Shown here piece after piece: positions 41,548 through 42,604 of a stretch of 42,604 bases of DNA; position 1 is the first letter of the stretch; each line of letters begins with the position of its first letter. Origin of the DNA: Gudongella sp964604145 (GTDB lineage Bacteria > Bacillota > Clostridia > Tissierellales > Tissierellaceae); the NCBI GenBank assembly GCA_964604145.1, contig CAZRXS010000007.1, positions 1-42,604 of the forward strand, read 5' to 3'. The notes beneath the pieces were generated by a model. The model was given only the letters and a program-made list of their open reading frames with translations. It made no database searches and had not been told where the DNA came from. The position numbers and the translations under genes were made by a program.

Positions 41548-42604
41548 TTTTTCACCTCTCTTAGTCTAACAAGTGCTCCAGTTGCATTGGCAAATTGACT
41601 TAATTCATTATTAATCTTTACTCGATTAAGGCTTAAGAGCTTAGTAGCATCAATCTCAAAGAAATCTTTAAACATTGTCTCCAATCCAATAATCTGTGAA
41701 AAACTTCCATATATAAGAATTAAATCAATCTTATTGCTTAAATCTCTGGTCCTATAATATCTAAATATCATATCAATTTTTTCCATTAAAACAAATAAAT
41801 TATCACGAAGTATTTCAATAAAACCGATATCAACATTATCAATAGTAGGCTTTAGACTTATATCTTCTAGTTTTTTAATCTTTTCTAATATATCCGATTC
41901 TCCCATAAAAGAATAAGCCTTTTTCAATTCCTCTAATATATCGAAAAAACCAAACTCAATAACCCTTGCAACTTTTACATTTCCATCTTCTATAATTGAT
42001 AATTGCGTAAAAGATGAGCCTAGGTCAATACATGCAATTGTAGATACATCGGGGTAACCTTGATTAATAGTTCCACCTTCTAAAATTAGTTTTGCAATAG
42101 CATTGCCATGGTAATCTAAGACACTTGGTTTAAGATTAACATTTTTAAGAAGAGTAAGGTGTGCCTGAATCATAGCTCTTGGAATGCCAACAAGTAAAAG
42201 CTGCGAACGGTCAATCCCATCTACTACGGTTTTGCCTAAAGTTAAGTATTTAACTACATAATCTTCAGGATTTATTGGTATATACTCCTCTAGCTGGTAT
42301 TCAATTATTGAATCAATCTCCTCTTTTAAGGTAGTCGGTAAACTAACCTCTCGCATAATAATAGATGTAGAATTAATAACTCCATATGTTTCTAGCTGTC
42401 CAACTCCATTTTCAGATAATGTATTTCTAAGTAAATAGCTAAGCTGGTCTATATCTGTAATCTCACCATCCTGGTATAGACCTTCCGGTAGATCAAGCAT
42501 AAAGCTTTTATCTACTTGAACCCCTTTCTTTGAATACTTCCCTACAACCCCTTTGATTCTATTAGAACCAAAATCGAGACTAAGGACACTGCTTGATCCG
42601 AATA
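41544..42604 (-). CDS. pilM: PilM, type IV pilus assembly ATPase-like protein (N-terminus beyond the window)
   Basis: An actin-like (FtsA-type) cytoplasmic protein that binds PilN and links the pilus motor to the platform. The frame is open to the right edge. The residues before the first in-window Met include the phosphate-binding LSLDFGSNRIKGVVG of the family, which shows the gene starts outside. The second phosphate loop IACIDLGSSFTQLSI and adenosine-loop IYGSFSQI are inside. 353 residues are visible. Confidence 0.9.
   Translation of the reverse strand, partial: FGSSSVLSLDFGSNRIKGVVGKYSKKGVQVDKSFMLDLPEGLYQDGEITDIDQLSYLLRNTLSENGVGQLETYGVINSTSIIMREVSLPTTLKEEIDSIIEYQLEEYIPINPEDYVVKYLTLGKTVVDGIDRSQLLLVGIPRAMIQAHLTLLKNVNLKPSVLDYHGNAIAKLILEGGTINQGYPDVSTIACIDLGSSFTQLSIIEDGNVKVARVIEFGFFDILEELKKAYSFMGESDILEKIKKLEDISLKPTIDNVDIGFIEILRDNLFVLMEKIDMIFRYYRTRDLSNKIDLILIYGSFSQIIGLETMFKDFFEIDATKLLSLNRVKINNELSQFANATGALVRLREVKK

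Overview
This is a 42.6 kb AT-rich, gene-dense chromosomal segment from a low-GC Gram-positive anaerobe of the class Clostridia. A peptide-fermenting Tissierellia-like lineage is my best guess, and it is inference. The grounds are strong AGGAGG ribosome sites, frequent TTG/GTG starts, an IspH/ribosomal protein S1 fusion, a ferredoxin-linked 2-oxoacid oxidoreductase (kor), three tandem M42 aminopeptidases, S-layer homology domains, Gram-positive type IV pilus genes and an OLE RNA locus. Every gene except lexA lies on the minus strand, so the window is best read from right to left. I see no tRNA, rRNA, CRISPR array, phage or insertion sequence.

Read in transcription order: (1) 42.6-35.5 kb is the distal part of a type IV pilus operon: pilM (cut by the window edge), pilN, a pilO-like gene with a LysM domain, an SLH protein with a three-fold internal repeat, three prepilin-like genes and a PilX-like gene. 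(2) 35.4-26.4 kb runs efp, a CD1247-like acidic protein, asp23, nusB, a Kae1-like gene, xseA, xseB, ispA, then an ~600-nt non-coding RNA (about 29.71-30.33 kb) that I identify as OLE RNA, then the membrane protein gene oapA, tlyA and recN. (3) 26.3-21.1 kb holds a NUDIX hydrolase, pyrimidine-nucleoside phosphorylase, an M50 protease, scpA, scpB, rluB and a small rRNA-methylase-like gene. (4) 20.9-17.3 kb holds korDABC plus an RpiR-type regulator. (5) 17.2-12.1 kb holds an HI0933-type flavoprotein, cmk, plsC and an ispH-rpsA fusion that is interrupted by a 100-N assembly gap inside a repetitive acidic linker. (6) 12.0-2.2 kb holds three M42 aminopeptidases, miaB, mutS, mutL and miaA. (7) 2.1-0.8 kb holds a YnbB-type PLP enzyme, convergent with lexA at the left end.

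The window combines information processing (mismatch repair, SOS control, recombination, exonuclease VII, condensin, tRNA/rRNA modification, EF-P, S1) with isoprenoid synthesis (ispH, ispA), peptide and 2-oxoacid catabolism, and a surface appendage. The most interesting element is the OLE RNA with its partner gene oapA, separated here by an intrinsic terminator and repeat sequence. Next are the IspH-S1 fusion, whose gap is flanked by identical 55-nt ends, and the pilus operon, in which two proteins carry cell-wall-binding modules (SLH and LysM).
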